A stretch of 64,000 nucleotides of DNA, taken from assembly GCA_001247695.2 (NCBI GenBank), contig LGRX02035269.1, forward strand, positions 1 through 64,000, read 5' to 3'. This DNA comes from Cymbomonas tetramitiformis (Eukaryota; Chlorophyta; Pyramimonadophyceae; Pyramimonadales; Pyramimonadaceae). Shown here in pieces: positions 1-9,830 of the stretch (positions are counted from its first letter, which is position 1; the number at the start of each line of letters is the position of its first letter). The notes under the pieces are model-generated. The model saw only the letters and a list, made by a program, of their open reading frames with translations, was not told the DNA's origin and made no database searches. A program made the translations under genes and the position numbers.

Positions 1-345
1 CCCCTCCTGCTGCCGCGATCGCCTCCCCTGCTTCCTGCTGTGCTGGCTTCTGTGCAGCCTCCCCTCCTGCTGCCGCATGCGCCTCCCCTGCTGCCTGCAC
101 AGGTGCTGGCAGCCTCCCCTCCTGCTGCCGCATGCGCCTCCCCTGCTGCCTGCTGTGCTGCCTCCTGTGCTTCCTCCTCTGACGCCTCCCCTTCTCCTAT
201 CGTCATGAAAAGCATAGGCATGGGGACCGCTCCTGCCTCCGCTGCCTCCCCTCCTGCTGCCACGATCGCCTCCCCTGCCGCCTGCTGTGCAGCATCCCCT
301 CCCGCGATCGCCTCCCCTGCTGCCTCCTGTGCTGGCAAGGCCAAT
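1..345. repeat. GC-rich minisatellite inside the partial ORF
   Basis: Units built from cctcccctcctgctgccg and gatcgcctcccctgctgcct are repeated imperfectly. On the minus strand they encode Glu-Ala-Ala-Gly-type repeats, with the frame kept open throughout. The array continues beyond the window. Confidence 0.8.
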
Positions 346-812
346 GAGCCGGAGGGCTGCTTGTCAAAAAACGCAGGTTGAGTTTTGTACAGCCCTCCAA
401 ACGGGCATTTACAGTTGGACCGATGGCAAGAAGCCATATCGTCCATCTCCACCCCGAGGCCAACCGCGCAACGGCCGTGAAACCCGCGTTTACAAATTCC
501 GCATGCGTGGCCCACAGGAGCGCCCTGCGCTGCACCCTTCCCGCAAAACAGGCAGTGCTCGCGGGTAATGTCCCCGCAGCGCTTGCATTCCCCTTTGTAC
601 TGCGGAGATTCCGTGCCGCAACCCCTGTGAAAAAAGCCCTGGCATAGAGTGCACTTCGTCGCCTGCACTTCGACCAGTGGTGCCTTTCCAATGTGCGGGC
701 AATCGGGCACCACGCATCCTAGGCGAGGGGGGAACAGAGATTGCCTGCTCCGCTTGGGTTGCGCTTCCGCGCCGAAGGCTATTGAAAGCGCTTTATTTCC
801 ACGCCTGGCCAT
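1..812 (-). CDS. Cysteine-rich zinc-finger protein with low-complexity C-terminus, partial
   Basis: This frame is open from an ATG at 812 (context gaaaaaaaATGG) to the left edge, so the C-terminus is missing; about 270 codons are visible. Residues 33-136 hold about 16 cysteines with two similar CxxC-x4-H-xx-C blocks: C54/C57/H62/C65 followed by C76/C79 and C87/C90, then C104/C107/H112/C115 followed by C129/C134/C136. This resembles tandem PHD- or RING-like zinc binding, not a named family. From about residue 160 the protein becomes Ala/Gly/Glu-rich, encoded by the minisatellite at the window edge. It diverges from the transposase-like gene at 1411 across a palindrome array, so it may be the accessory protein of the same element. 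A host gene is the alternative. The zinc-binding pattern is seen directly; the role is not known. Confidence 0.6.
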   Translation of the reverse strand, partial: MARRGNKALSIAFGAEAQPKRSRQSLFPPRLGCVVPDCPHIGKAPLVEVQATKCTLCQGFFHRGCGTESPQYKGECKRCGDITREHCLFCGKGAAQGAPVGHACGICKRGFHGRCAVGLGVEMDDMASCHRSNCKCPFGGLYKTQPAFFDKQPSGSLALPAQEAAGEAIAGGDAAQQAAGEAIVAAGGEAAEAGAVPMPMLFMTIGEGEASEEEAQEAAQQAAGEAHAAAGGEAASTCAGSRGGACGSRRGGCTEASTAGSRGGDRGSRR

Positions 813-956
813 TTTTTTCTCGATAAGTATTGAGAGTATAAGTATATAGAAGATTTTAGTAACTAGGTGTTACTAAACAAACTGAGAAACTTGTGAGCAC
901 TTTCGCCAAACCGTACTGTAACTAACTTGCAAAGCTTTGAAAATGCGCATGCGCTT

Positions 957-1325
957 CACCGGCCGCGAGATCAGGCCAGTCACAGGGAGACTTTGATCTC
1001 GCGGCCGGTGACATCTTCTTGCGCAATTATACCATAATAATCTGATGTGTACAAAGAAAAATTTCACCGGCCGCGAGATCGGTCCAGTCACATCGGAGCT
1101 TAGATCTCGCGGCCGGTGACATCTTCTGCGAAATTATACACAATCTGATGTGTAAGAAGAAAAATTTCACCGGCCGCGAGATCGATCCAGTCACAGGGAG
1201 ACTTTGATCTCGCGGCCGGTGACATCTTCTGCGCAATTATACCATAATCCGATGTGTATGAAGAAAAGTTTCACCGGCCGCGAGATCAGTCCAGTCACAT
1301 CGGAGCTTAGATCTCGCGGCCGGTG
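957..1325. repeat. Four spaced perfect palindromes, A-B-A-B order
   Basis: Four 54-bp inverted repeats lie at 957-1010, 1065-1118, 1168-1221 and 1272-1325. Each has 16-bp arms (CACCGGCCGCGAGATC and its complement) around a 22-bp spacer. Spacers 1 and 3 share cagggagactt; spacers 2 and 4 share catcggagctta, so a two-unit block has been duplicated. The linkers also share cttctgcgcaattata-type sequence. The array sits between two divergent genes (starts at 812 and 1411). A transposase binding region or a bidirectional promoter/operator are both possible. Confidence 0.9.
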
Positions 1326-1410
1326 ATGCGTGTATGCGTGAACTAGACCTGAACGGGCATAACACCGGACGCGAAAGTGCAAACTCGAAAGACTTAAACT
1401 CTCAAGTATC

Positions 1411-4400
1411 ATGAAGTGCGACTATTGCAATAGGAGAGCAAGAGTGCACGTATGGTTTGGACCTGATTGCTATTTGTGCGATATTACCGACTACCAGTAC
1501 GCGCTCGCTTGTCTACCTTGCGCTTGGGATGTCTTGATGGAAGCAGAGGGCCTGGACGATTATAGGGGGGTGACTTGCTTGGGAACTGCTTTTTTAAAAA
1601 CAAAGTCAGAGAGAGTACAGCAGCGGACCGCCCTACTACTGCAGTATGGAACTGATTTAGACTTTAAGGGGGGAACTAATTGCATAGGTTCCCACCTGTG
1701 GCTTTTGCCACACCCAAACAGCTAGCGAGTGTTTAGTTGACTTACTGCCGTTGTTGCAAAGCCTTGGCAAAGAGGCGCATGATTTCCCTGAGGTGTACCC
1801 GGTGGATGCAGCAGATGTAGAGCGTGGCGTGGAACTTGCTTCACGCATCACAGCCTTCGCTAAGTACTGGTTGGATGTGGCGCCCCCTGTGGCGCCCGCT
1901 GTGGCGCCCCCTGTGGCGCCCGCTGTGGCGCACCCTGTGGCGCCCGCTGTGGCGCACGCTGTGGCGCCCGCTGTGGCATCCCCTAGACCGCCCGCTGTGG
2001 AATCGCGTATAGCGTCGCCTGCAGTTGGGACGACGCCAGTATCCACTGTTGCGAAACGGCGCGCTGCAGCAAGGCGACGTCAGGCGGACTCTCGCGCGAG
2101 GAAGCGTTTGCGAGTGGATATCCCTGATCGGGTCCCGGAAGAGGGGGGATCGGGCGCTACCGCTGCTATCGGTATCCCGCGGGGAAGCAAAAGTCACCGG
2201 AACAAGAAGCTGCAGGGGGTATTTCAGAACGCGCGTGACGATTTGATACCAGGAGCGCTCGCGAACTATGTGCAAACGTTGGACAGCGGCATTCAAACAG
2301 CGGTGCGTGGTGGCATGCGTGCACCAGAGGATCGCGTGGGTATGGGCATAGTGAGCAGCTTATGTGCGGCCTTCGCCTCCCTCGCAAGCAGCCGCTGCAA
2401 ACGACAAACTAGACCGCGACATTCAACTGGCAGGAGCAGCGATGGCGTTTGGGGGAGGGGCGTCAGAAACAGTGCAAGAGGTCGCCGGAGTTTTAGGCAT
2501 AAAAGTCGGTGTGGTAACCACAGGGCAGTTAGGGCACCGGAACTTGCAAGCTGGTATCGGCCTTGAGCTGGCAGGAAGGCGAGGAAGCGGGCTGCTGAAG
2601 GGCTTGGTGACTGAAGTGAAGAAGAAGGCAAAGGACGCCCCGAACGCCGAAGTGTTGCAGAAAATAAGGGACTTCTGGCTCAGCCCAGGGATAACGCGGG
2701 TGTCCACCTGCAAAAGGGATGTCATACAGGTTCGACGTGAAGACGGGAGAGTTGAAAAGGCCTCAAAGCAGTGGCTGGAAATGACGCAGCTGGAGGTGTT
2801 CAGAAGGTTCAAGAAGAAGGAACCTGATGTGAAGGTGGGCTTGAGGACTTTCGAGCAGAAGAAGCCGAAGGAAGTGCGCAGGCTTACCCGGAGGGACACG
2901 ATATCCTGCTGCTGCAGATATCACGAGGACTTCCGGTTGGCATTGACAGCATACAACCGTGCGCACGAGGTATTGCACTCTAAGTGCGAGTGCGAGGATA
3001 GGACGTGTTGCCCTCTGCTAGGGGGGCAGAGGGCAGTTCTATCCAATCGAAAGCCGACAGAGGCGTTCCCGGACAAGGTCTGCGGGCGGTGCGAGGTTGG
3101 CTCGTCGACGTCAAAGTTTGTAGCGTCGTTGTTGTGCCCGAAGCCAACGGGGGCAGACGGAGAGCCTGCAGAGTTTCACGCGCTATGCCTTGCTTGGATG
3201 GGTCGTGCGAGGATTGCGGGGGGTTGCGAAACCTGAAGCTGTGCGAGGCGGAGATAGGAAAGGCCGGTCAGCAGGTTGAGTGGAGTACCTACGAGAGCGC
3301 GGTGGTGGGAACCGACGACGACGGGAAGAACAAACACCGAGTACAGTTTGTGCAGAAGAAGACTCCGGTAGGGGAGCTCGTGTCCAAGTTACAAGGGTGT
3401 GTGCTGGGGCATGTACCGGGGGAGTCCAAGAAGTGTTCGTGCGCGGGCAAGTTCGTGCGGAAGGATGCAGATGGGGACTGGGCGGTGAAAGAACTAGCCG
3501 GGGTGAGTGGGCAAACCTGTCCATTTTTAAAGCCATATCCATACCATTGCTTTATGGCCCAACACACGATGAACATGTTCAACAAGTGCAAGGAGAATTT
3601 GCCCTTGGGCCATTGCCTCCTTCTTTTCGACTTCAGCGAGAACCATGCATTGAACATTCCACGGGCAATCCAATCCTTGCATTGGATTGTGAAGCAGGCC
3701 TCGCTACTATGCTGCGTGCTATGGCGGCATGCGGTAAAGGAGGTGGACGGGGTGGAGTCCACGGAGGAGAATCCCATCATTGTGAAGGATTACCTGTACT
3801 TTATGGGCAACGACATGCCCCATAGCCACCGTGCCATCCAGCACATGCGTAAACTCATCGTCAAGGAGTACTTTCAGAAAAGAGGTTTGCCCCTCCCAAA
3901 ATTCATTCACGAGTGGGCGGATGGGAGTGCGGCGCAGAACAAATGCGGCACGGCCTTTGCGGATGTGGTGGAGAGCGGGCGCCCGATGGAATGGGTACGA
4001 GGGCTTGGCATACCGTGCCAACGAAACTTTTTTGAGACATCCCACGCACGAGGCGAGCAAGATGCAATGGGAGTTGCGGTGAAGCATGAGGCTAGTTTGG
4101 CGGTAATGGCAACAACGGATAAGTGGTATGGAAAGATATTGAATGCAAGGGATTTGTATGAATTCTGCCTGGAGAGATTGCAGTTTGCGAAGGACCAAGG
4201 ATCCAACCGGCGCTCGGCATTTGGGCAGCGGTTCTTCTTTTTGGTGGAGGATGGCGATGTCGACGAGTCGGGCCAGGGCTTCAAGACGGTGGATGGCACT
4301 TTGGCGTTGCACTCGGTGCGGGCGGGAGTTGGCCTAATGGTTGGGTTGAAGCGTGATCGTCCATGTTATTGCGATTATTGCTACGCACAATGTGAGCACC

Positions 4401-4927
4401 CGCAACCGGATAGTGAAGGGTGCCATTATAAGAGTCATGTGGATGAATGGGTGCCTTTCACGATGGTGGCGGAGGCGGTAGGGGAAGAGCGGCGAACGAG
4501 GATGCGTGCAGCGGAGCAGGCGCACGACGTGGCGCAAGTGGAGGTTTCACGAGGAAGCATCTTTGCACGCTCATCGGGGGGAGATGAGAACCACCAATAT
4601 TATTTGGTGAAGGCGCTAGGTGGAGTGCATCAAGTGCTAGACGCGGACGGCATCAAAGACGACTACTACACACAGGGTGTGGGGGGGAGTGCAGGGGCAG
4701 GAGTGCATGCTACCCCTGGCGAGTTCGTTGTTGAAGGCAGATTTTTGGAATGGAGGGATGAAAGCACATGCACGGAGTATTTTGTAGACAATAGCAGAAA
4801 ATGTTTGACGTACTCACATCATATAGTGTGTGTGGAAGTGGCTCTGAGGAAGCGCAAAGTAGGCAGGCAGGACTACTTGATAGTACCGGAGGCGGAGCAT
4901 CAACGTATCCTAGCTGCACTTGTGTAA
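1411..4927 (+). CDS. Transposase-like protein with DFSEN / ADGSAAQ motifs, in several frames
   Basis: Coding sequence starts at ATG 1411 and ends at TAA 4925-4927 but needs at least three frame changes. N-terminus (1411 to about 1690): CxxC pairs C3/C6, C20/C23, C35/C38. Next frame (about 1688-2390): a further C-x-x-C-H and a repetitive PVAPAVA tract. Third frame (about 2360-3205): a basic region with C-rich SCCCRYHEDF. Fourth frame (about 3195-4927): CxxxCEDCG, then DFSENH (about 3630), ADGSAAQNK (about 3917) and SHARGEQDAMGVAVK (about 4040). Those three blocks are spaced like the acidic residues of an RNase H-fold DDE transposase. I recall the same DF(A/S)EN...SDG..Q(Y/F)KN pattern in large uncharacterised families of invertebrate genomes; I cannot name the superfamily. 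The frame changes may be short introns (a gcatag acceptor at 1687 is plausible) or indels in a decaying copy. Confidence 0.55.
1874..1985 (+). repeat. Coding 12/24-bp minisatellite (PVAPAVA)
   Basis: The unit gtggcgccccctgtggcgcc is repeated with small variants and translates as alternating Pro-Val-Ala-Pro and Ala-Val-Ala blocks within the second frame of the transposase-like gene. Confidence 0.85.
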
Positions 4928-5059
4928 CTTAATCTTTGATGGGTTATAATGGTCCAATATGCTTGCAATCATAATGCGAAACCCCATAGGAATGCAACGG
5001 ACATGGGTTGCTTGCAAATTCGATGTTATCCTTGACCTACATGTAGCACAAACCCTGAA

Positions 5060-5306
5060 ACTCACGGGGAGCCCAATCTTGCCACCCCCACTGTAAGGGG
5101 GGGGCACAGTGGGTCTCCTGTCTGTCACCCCTCAGCCCGATGTGTCACCAGTGCCCGTTGTCACGTGTGTCACGGTGTGCTATAAAACACCTAACTCAGT
5201 ATTTTATATCATCTTAGTATCCGAGAACACCCGCCCCTGCGAGACTGTTCTGCACACACGCATTCGAGCATATATATCGACATATATATATCTCACTTCT
5301 TGTCAG
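5060..5306. repeat. Left LTR of the short LTR element
   Basis: It matches 6654-6900 almost base for base, including the polyG run after ccccactgtaa. It differs mainly in its first bases (ac instead of tg). Confidence 0.8.
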
Positions 5307-5559
5307 GTTATCGGCCACCACTTGTGGGTGTTCGTTTGTTGCTTTGGATCCCTGGAGAGCACGCCGATTCTCCTTGTAACCGCCGCACGCCGCCGGCAAC
5401 TGACGCACGTCGCCGTCAGCAACCACATCTAGACCTCGGCCACCGTTGAAGATCGCGGCCGCGTTCAAAATTTTATCACCAAACCGTTGACAATTTGGGC
5501 TGGAGTTGAGCCCCGTTGTTTTTACGCATTTTCCAACATTACCGACTACGTGCTTCCAA

Positions 5560-5870
5560 CTCTGGACAGCAGCGCCCGTACCGTGGCGAAACTGGCTTAC
5601 CGCACGTTATTTTTGACCTCACCGCCGTTTTCCTCGTCGAATTTCACCCCAATTTGGCTTTTGCATCGCCCGATTTGGTTAATTTTACGAAGAGTTACGT
5701 TGTAGACACGCACCCAAACGCGCCCTCGCCTTTCTGGACAGCAGCACTGCTCCTGCAGGACAACTGGCTTGCCGCACGACTTGTTTGACGTCACCGGCGT
5801 CTTCCTCGTCAAAATCTACACCAATTTGACTCATCCATCGCTGGATTTGGTTCGTTTTTCAGATAGTTAT
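5560..5870 (+). repeat. Imperfect internal duplication in the LTR element
   Basis: Two diverged copies (about 5560-5705 and 5728-5870) share the order tctggacagcagc, aactggctt.ccgcac, ttcctcgtc, gatttggtt and agttatgt. Neither gives a recognised protein domain. Confidence 0.55.
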
Positions 5871-6360
5871 GTCTTCGCTTGGGAACCCTAACCTCGCGTT
5901 CGCGGAATTCTCCAGCCAGCGGTCAGCCACCATGTCCGCTGACCGCCAGAATGCGCGCATGCCCGCTGTTCATTCAGCGTTGGCATCTTTTCGAGTCCAT
6001 CGACGGCATCCTGCACCTGGCTATGGTCTGGTGGTGTCTGGTGGTGCTTATGCACCAGACACCAACATCGAGTCTATCGCCTTCGCCAATGACGACAACT
6101 CTGAGCACGACGAGTTGCGTCCGCAGCATCCTCCGCTCTCCGCTCCACCCTTCGTGCCCCTTGGCCACTGTGTGGTGGTGTGCGGTGGTGTTACGACACC
6201 AACCCCACCGATTCTCCCCTCTGCATGCGCGCTCGTTGGCGGCAGAGTGGGGGCTCGCCGCATTTTTCACCTTCCATCCCCCTGCCCCCTCTTCGTTGAC
6301 GCATCCGCTCTGGTGGTGCCAGGCCGCTTTTGGCTCTGGCATCGCACCGGCGTTGGTTGA
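5869..6360 (+). CDS. Unrecognised ORF inside the LTR element
   Basis: A 163-codon ORF opens with a true ATG (MSSLGNPNLAF). It shows no zinc knuckle, no protease motif and no similarity to the Gag proteins elsewhere in this window. An overlapping ORF of similar size lies in another frame, so coding status is doubtful. It may be a Gag remnant of this non-autonomous element or chance. Confidence 0.2.
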   Translation: MSSLGNPNLAFAEFSSQRSATMSADRQNARMPAVHSALASFRVHRRHPAPGYGLVVSGGAYAPDTNIESIAFANDDNSEHDELRPQHPPLSAPPFVPLGHCVVVCGGVTTPTPPILPSACALVGGRVGARRIFHLPSPCPLFVDASALVVPGRFWLWHRTGVG

Positions 6361-6653
6361 ACGTTGTAGGGATGAGTATTGCCTCACTGGCGCTTGACGC
6401 ATGCGATCAAGGGTGACGCCGCCGCCAGCAAGATTAAGTAGAAACAGCACAGTTCGACGAAGACCCTTCTCCATGCCTGCACGGTTTGTGATTGACTCTC
6501 GAGGGAACCGAACTCTTTAGATTTAGTTAGCAACAGACTTTTGGACAATTTGGGATGGCACATGCCGGACTGCTCGGGCCAGTTTGGCTCCTAGACCCTG
6601 CACTGCTCCTGTCTCTTTGCCTGGTGACACCTCAACCCCACGGGGTGAGGTGG

Positions 6654-6900
6654 TGTCACGGGGAGCCCAATCTTGCCACCCCCACTGTAAGGGGGGGGCA
6701 CAGTGGGTCTCCTGTCTGTCACCCCTCAGCCCGATGTGTCACCAGTGCCCGTTGTCACGTGTGTCACGGTGTGCTATAAAACACCTAACTCAGTATTTTA
6801 TATCATCTTAGTATCCGAGAACACCCGCCCCTGCGAGACTGTTCTGCACACACGCATTCGAGCATATATATCGACATATATATATCTCACTTCTTGTCAG
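6654..6900. repeat. Right LTR of the short LTR element
   Basis: This is the second copy of the 5060-5306 repeat. It runs directly into the 173-bp satellite, so the element appears to have inserted at the satellite's edge. Confidence 0.8.
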
Positions 6901-6908
6901 AAACCCTG

Positions 6909-7775
6909 AAAATGGCCTGCTCAGGCCCCAGAAACGGCCATTTTGGCCCCCGGCGAGCACCCAAATTAAAATTTCTCATCATTTCTTCCACTAAGTAGTT
7001 CGTGATGGTCCTTGAAAGGTCCCACAAAGTTCAAACGCGCGATTCGGATACCTAACTGAAATCCTATAGCCCCGCGCACGCAAAATGGCCTGCTCAGGCC
7101 CCAGAAACGGCCATTTTGGCCCCCGGCGAGCACCCAAATTAAAATTTCTCATCATTTCTTCCACTAAGTAGTTCGTGATGGTCCTTGAAAGGTCCCACAA
7201 AGTTCAAACGCGCGATTCGGATACCTAACTGAAATCCTATAGCCCCGCGCACAAAAAATGGCCTGCCCAGGCCCCAGAAACGGCCATTTTGGCCCCCGGC
7301 GAGCACCCAAATTAAAATTTCTCATCATTTCTTCCACTAAGTAGTTCGTGATGGTCCTTGAAAGGTCCCACGAACTTCAAACGCGCGATTCGGATACCTA
7401 ACTGAAATCCTATAGCCCCGCGCACGCAAAATGGCCCGCTCAGGCCCCAGAAACGGCCATTTTGGCCCCCGGCGAGCACCCAAATTAAAATTTCACATCA
7501 TTTCTTCCACGAAGTAGTTCGTGATGGTCCTTGAAAGGTCCCACGAACTTCAAACGCGCGATTCGGATACCTAACTGAAATCCTATAGCCCCGCGCACGC
7601 AAAATGGCCTGCTCAGGCCCCAGAAACGGCCATTTTGGCCCCGGGCGAGCACCCCAAACAAAAATTTCTCATCATTTCTTCCACTAAGTGACCCGTGATG
7701 GTCCTTGGAAGGTCCCACGAAGTTCAAACACGCGATTCGGACACCGACGGGAAATCCTCTAGCACCCGCGCACGC
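6909..7775. repeat. Tandem satellite, five copies of 173 bp
   Basis: Unit starts (aaaatggcc) fall at 6909, 7082, 7255, 7428 and 7601, exactly 173 bp apart, with only scattered substitutions. A diverged sixth unit starts at 7776 and fades out near 7870. Each unit begins with a short hairpin, AAAATGGCC ... GGCCATTTT, and contains cttgaaaggtcccac. ORFs running through it are artefacts of the repeat. The period is close to nucleosome length. Confidence 0.95.
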
Positions 7776-7959
7776 AAAATGGCCTTTTCAGGCCAAAAAC
7801 CATCGATTTTGGCTGCCGGCGAGCCGGAAAATATTTTTTTTGAAAATTTTTTTTCACTCCGAGTCTTACAATTGACCTTAAAAGGTCACACAACTCCAAA
7901 AAGTTGCAAATGTTGCATTATGCATGTGACCACTTTGTGACACTCGAACTTTTTGCGAC

Positions 7960-8115
7960 GGCTCCGGGCGAGCGCTCTGCCGTTTGAGCTACTCAGGCTA
8001 TTGATGGCGATACTGGTGCGGTACAGAGTACTAAATCCCCACCGTGCCACGTAGACGCCGAGGAGTGACACACGAAGGAACGCTCTGTTTCCCCCAATCT
8101 GCCGTTGTCGGTACC
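7960..8115 (-). other. tRNA-like repeat fragment, copy 1
   Basis: On the minus strand the sequence gtAGCTCAaACGGCAGAGCG matches a tRNA D-arm, but the anticodon arm and 3' half are degenerate. The preceding roughly 100 bp (minus strand) is shared with the copy near 59.1 kb, so this is a dispersed repeat with a tRNA-derived part. It is not a functional tRNA gene. Confidence 0.55.
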
Positions 8116-8184
8116 CCGTTGGACCCGCGGGGCACGCGGCTGGTCCCGCCGCGACTGTTGGGGGAAATAATTGCGTTCCTCATG

Positions 8185-8361
8185 AATATACCCGGAACGG
8201 TCACGGAGTCGGAACGGTCTCGAGTCTAGCTACCTGTGACACTCGGTGTGTCACAGCACAGGCTTACGGATCAGTCACGGTCCAGTGTTGGCTACCTAGG
8301 AATCTGTCATAGGGGCCTGCACCGGGACTCCCGGTCAGGGCTGCCTATACAGATTTCAACA
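8185..8361 (-). repeat. LTR fragment of the gag-only retrotransposon family
   Basis: The sequence is the reverse complement of the family LTR seen complete at 62551-62805. Shared landmarks are atacccggaacggt, gtgtgtcaca, ccagtgttggctacctagg, gggactcccggtcagg and tatacagatttca. The terminal part of the LTR next to the internal region is missing and no gag is attached. Confidence 0.8.
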
Positions 8362-9090
8362 CAATTTGATAACAAAATTACTTAGGGTTTTGAGTGTCGG
8401 ACTGTCGGTCGGAGAGCACGTGCCAGACTGCATGTGACATTCACAGTGAGGAGTGAAACAGAAAGGGGGGCGATTGTCAGTGACACAAAGTCACCCCCTT
8501 CATGAGGGGGGCAAACATGAACCTCACAGTTTCGGGATCCATCTTTAAAACTTTTAAAAATAAACACAAGTAAGCTTTTATGAAATATAACTACGAAAGC
8601 CCTCGCCACTTATTTGTGAGCAGAACATGGGCTGGTTGTTTTGAAATGGAAATAACTCAGGCAGAAGACCCAAGGATCAAACGAGTGCCAAAGGCTTGTG
8701 CCCAGGCTTTGCCGTTGTGGGGGATCAACACATAATAATACCATTGAACGTTTTGCTTTTCATTTGTTGCGGGTTTTCCCCAAATAAGATGTCGACGTAT
8801 TGTACAGGTGCAATTACATGAAATCATCAAAAGCCTTTCACCATACGATAAGATAAATCAACGCACATCATGTCGTTTCCCGAATTTTTCGATTGGTCCG
8901 GTACTGCCAATTTTTCCGTGCAACCGGCCTGACATCTAATTCAAAATAAAAATACATACACACTTGATTTATTCGTTTCCTATGTCAAACCTTTTCGTCT
9001 ATCACATTTATTAGCAGGACAAGGATTACAAGATCGAGAGAAAAGGGAATAATAGCATGAGACGTACAATCAACTGGCCAAATACTTACA
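8362..9090. other. Region without a supported gene
   Basis: AT-rich, no long ORF on either strand. It probably contains the downstream introns or exons and the 3' UTR of the cytochrome b5-domain gene. One minus-strand stretch (about 8660-8830) reads open to a TGA and could be a last exon, but no splice sites settle it. Confidence 0.4.
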
Positions 9091-9830
9091 CTAGGAACAG
9101 GCAGTTCTGTGTCTCCTACAATGCTTCCAAGATGCACTTGGTAGCGACGCAAGTAATAGTATGGCAGAGTATCCTAACACCTGCCGGGCGATGAGAGTGA
9201 TGTGTGTGAAGGAAGATGCACTGATTGTCAAGGGGGATTGTGCCTTTCTAACTTGCATGATTTTCTCCGCGCGTACTTGTACGTCTGTTCCTAAGGCGCC
9301 ACCTGAGTATGCTAACCACGTGGATCGCTGTCCCTCTAGCCACGTGGGGTATGGATGCGGTGGTGGCGTCGCTGTGGATTCCGCTCCGACGTGCTTCGCA
9401 AGCAACCCAATCTGGAAGTCCGCCAACTGCTGCCAGGCTTTGGGGCTGTGAATGCTTTGAAATTCGTCGGTACAGTCTGTGCCCAAGCAACGCGTGATTG
9501 CAAGTGCAGTACTGACCTGCACACGACCCACGATACACTGACACGGATCAGTACTAAATAGGAATTTTGTTCGGTGTTCTTTTGCTTGTCTTCGGCGCAA
9601 CTATCAATCCACCATACACAGGAGTTATATACACCGGTGAAAACATGCGATTTAGGGGATCCCTTTGTTACCTGTCCAGAGTTGCTAAAGCCAGGATGAG
9701 TTTGAGCAAAGTTAGTGATGTCGTACACTTTCCCTTGAACAACAATCCAACCATCGCTGAGCTTATTGTGCTTTGAGACTTCTTGGAGGGTAAACTGATT
9801 TGAATCAGCTTCAGTTTTCACTCTTTCCAT
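9091..9830 (-). CDS. Cytochrome b5 heme-binding domain protein (3' end unresolved)
   Basis: Exon 1 is 9830 to 9672, from ATG (MERVKTEADS...) to a GTAACA donor. Exon 2 begins at 9516 after a gtgtgcag acceptor. The 155-nt intron is phase 0 and the joined product is a continuous b5 domain: FTLQEVSKHN, DGWIVVQGKVYDITNF, then HPGFSNSGQ joined to VSTALAITRCLGTDCTDEF and SIHSPKAW. The two heme-ligand histidines (HPG and the H of SIHS) are present; the canonical HPGG is HPGF. The domain starts within the first 15 residues, so this is not the C-terminal half of a standard nitrate reductase, although the LGTDCTDEF block resembles that family. After about residue 95 the sequence (AEKIMQVRKAQSP) is unrecognised. 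A CAG|GTGTTA donor near 9178 may end exon 2, so the stop at 9091 is provisional. Confidence 0.75.

Larger units (their letters stand above)
5060..6900. mobile_element. Non-autonomous LTR element (TRIM/LARD-like), 1.84 kb
   Basis: Two essentially identical 245-247 bp direct repeats (5060-5306 and 6654-6900) flank about 1.35 kb. The repeats contain gcccaatcttgccaccccca, the CG-rich run with gtgtcacggtgtgctataaa (TATA-like) and an AT-rich atatatatcgacatatatat stretch. The right LTR follows a purine-rich ggtgaggtggtg. The left repeat is preceded by aaaccctgaa and the right repeat is followed by aaaccctgaa, a candidate 10-bp target duplication, longer than the usual 4-6 bp. The interior has no recognisable gag or pol; its longest ORF is 163 codons (5869-6360). 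The ends do not show a clean TG...CA in both copies. Confidence 0.7.

Noticed and set aside
957..1325. Rho-independent terminators
   Set aside because: There is no T-tract after the stems and the setting is eukaryotic; the alternating duplicated pattern points to binding sites.
9091..9830. C-terminal half of nitrate reductase
   Set aside because: The b5 domain begins about 12 residues after a good ATG and no molybdopterin or FAD/NADH domain is seen around it.
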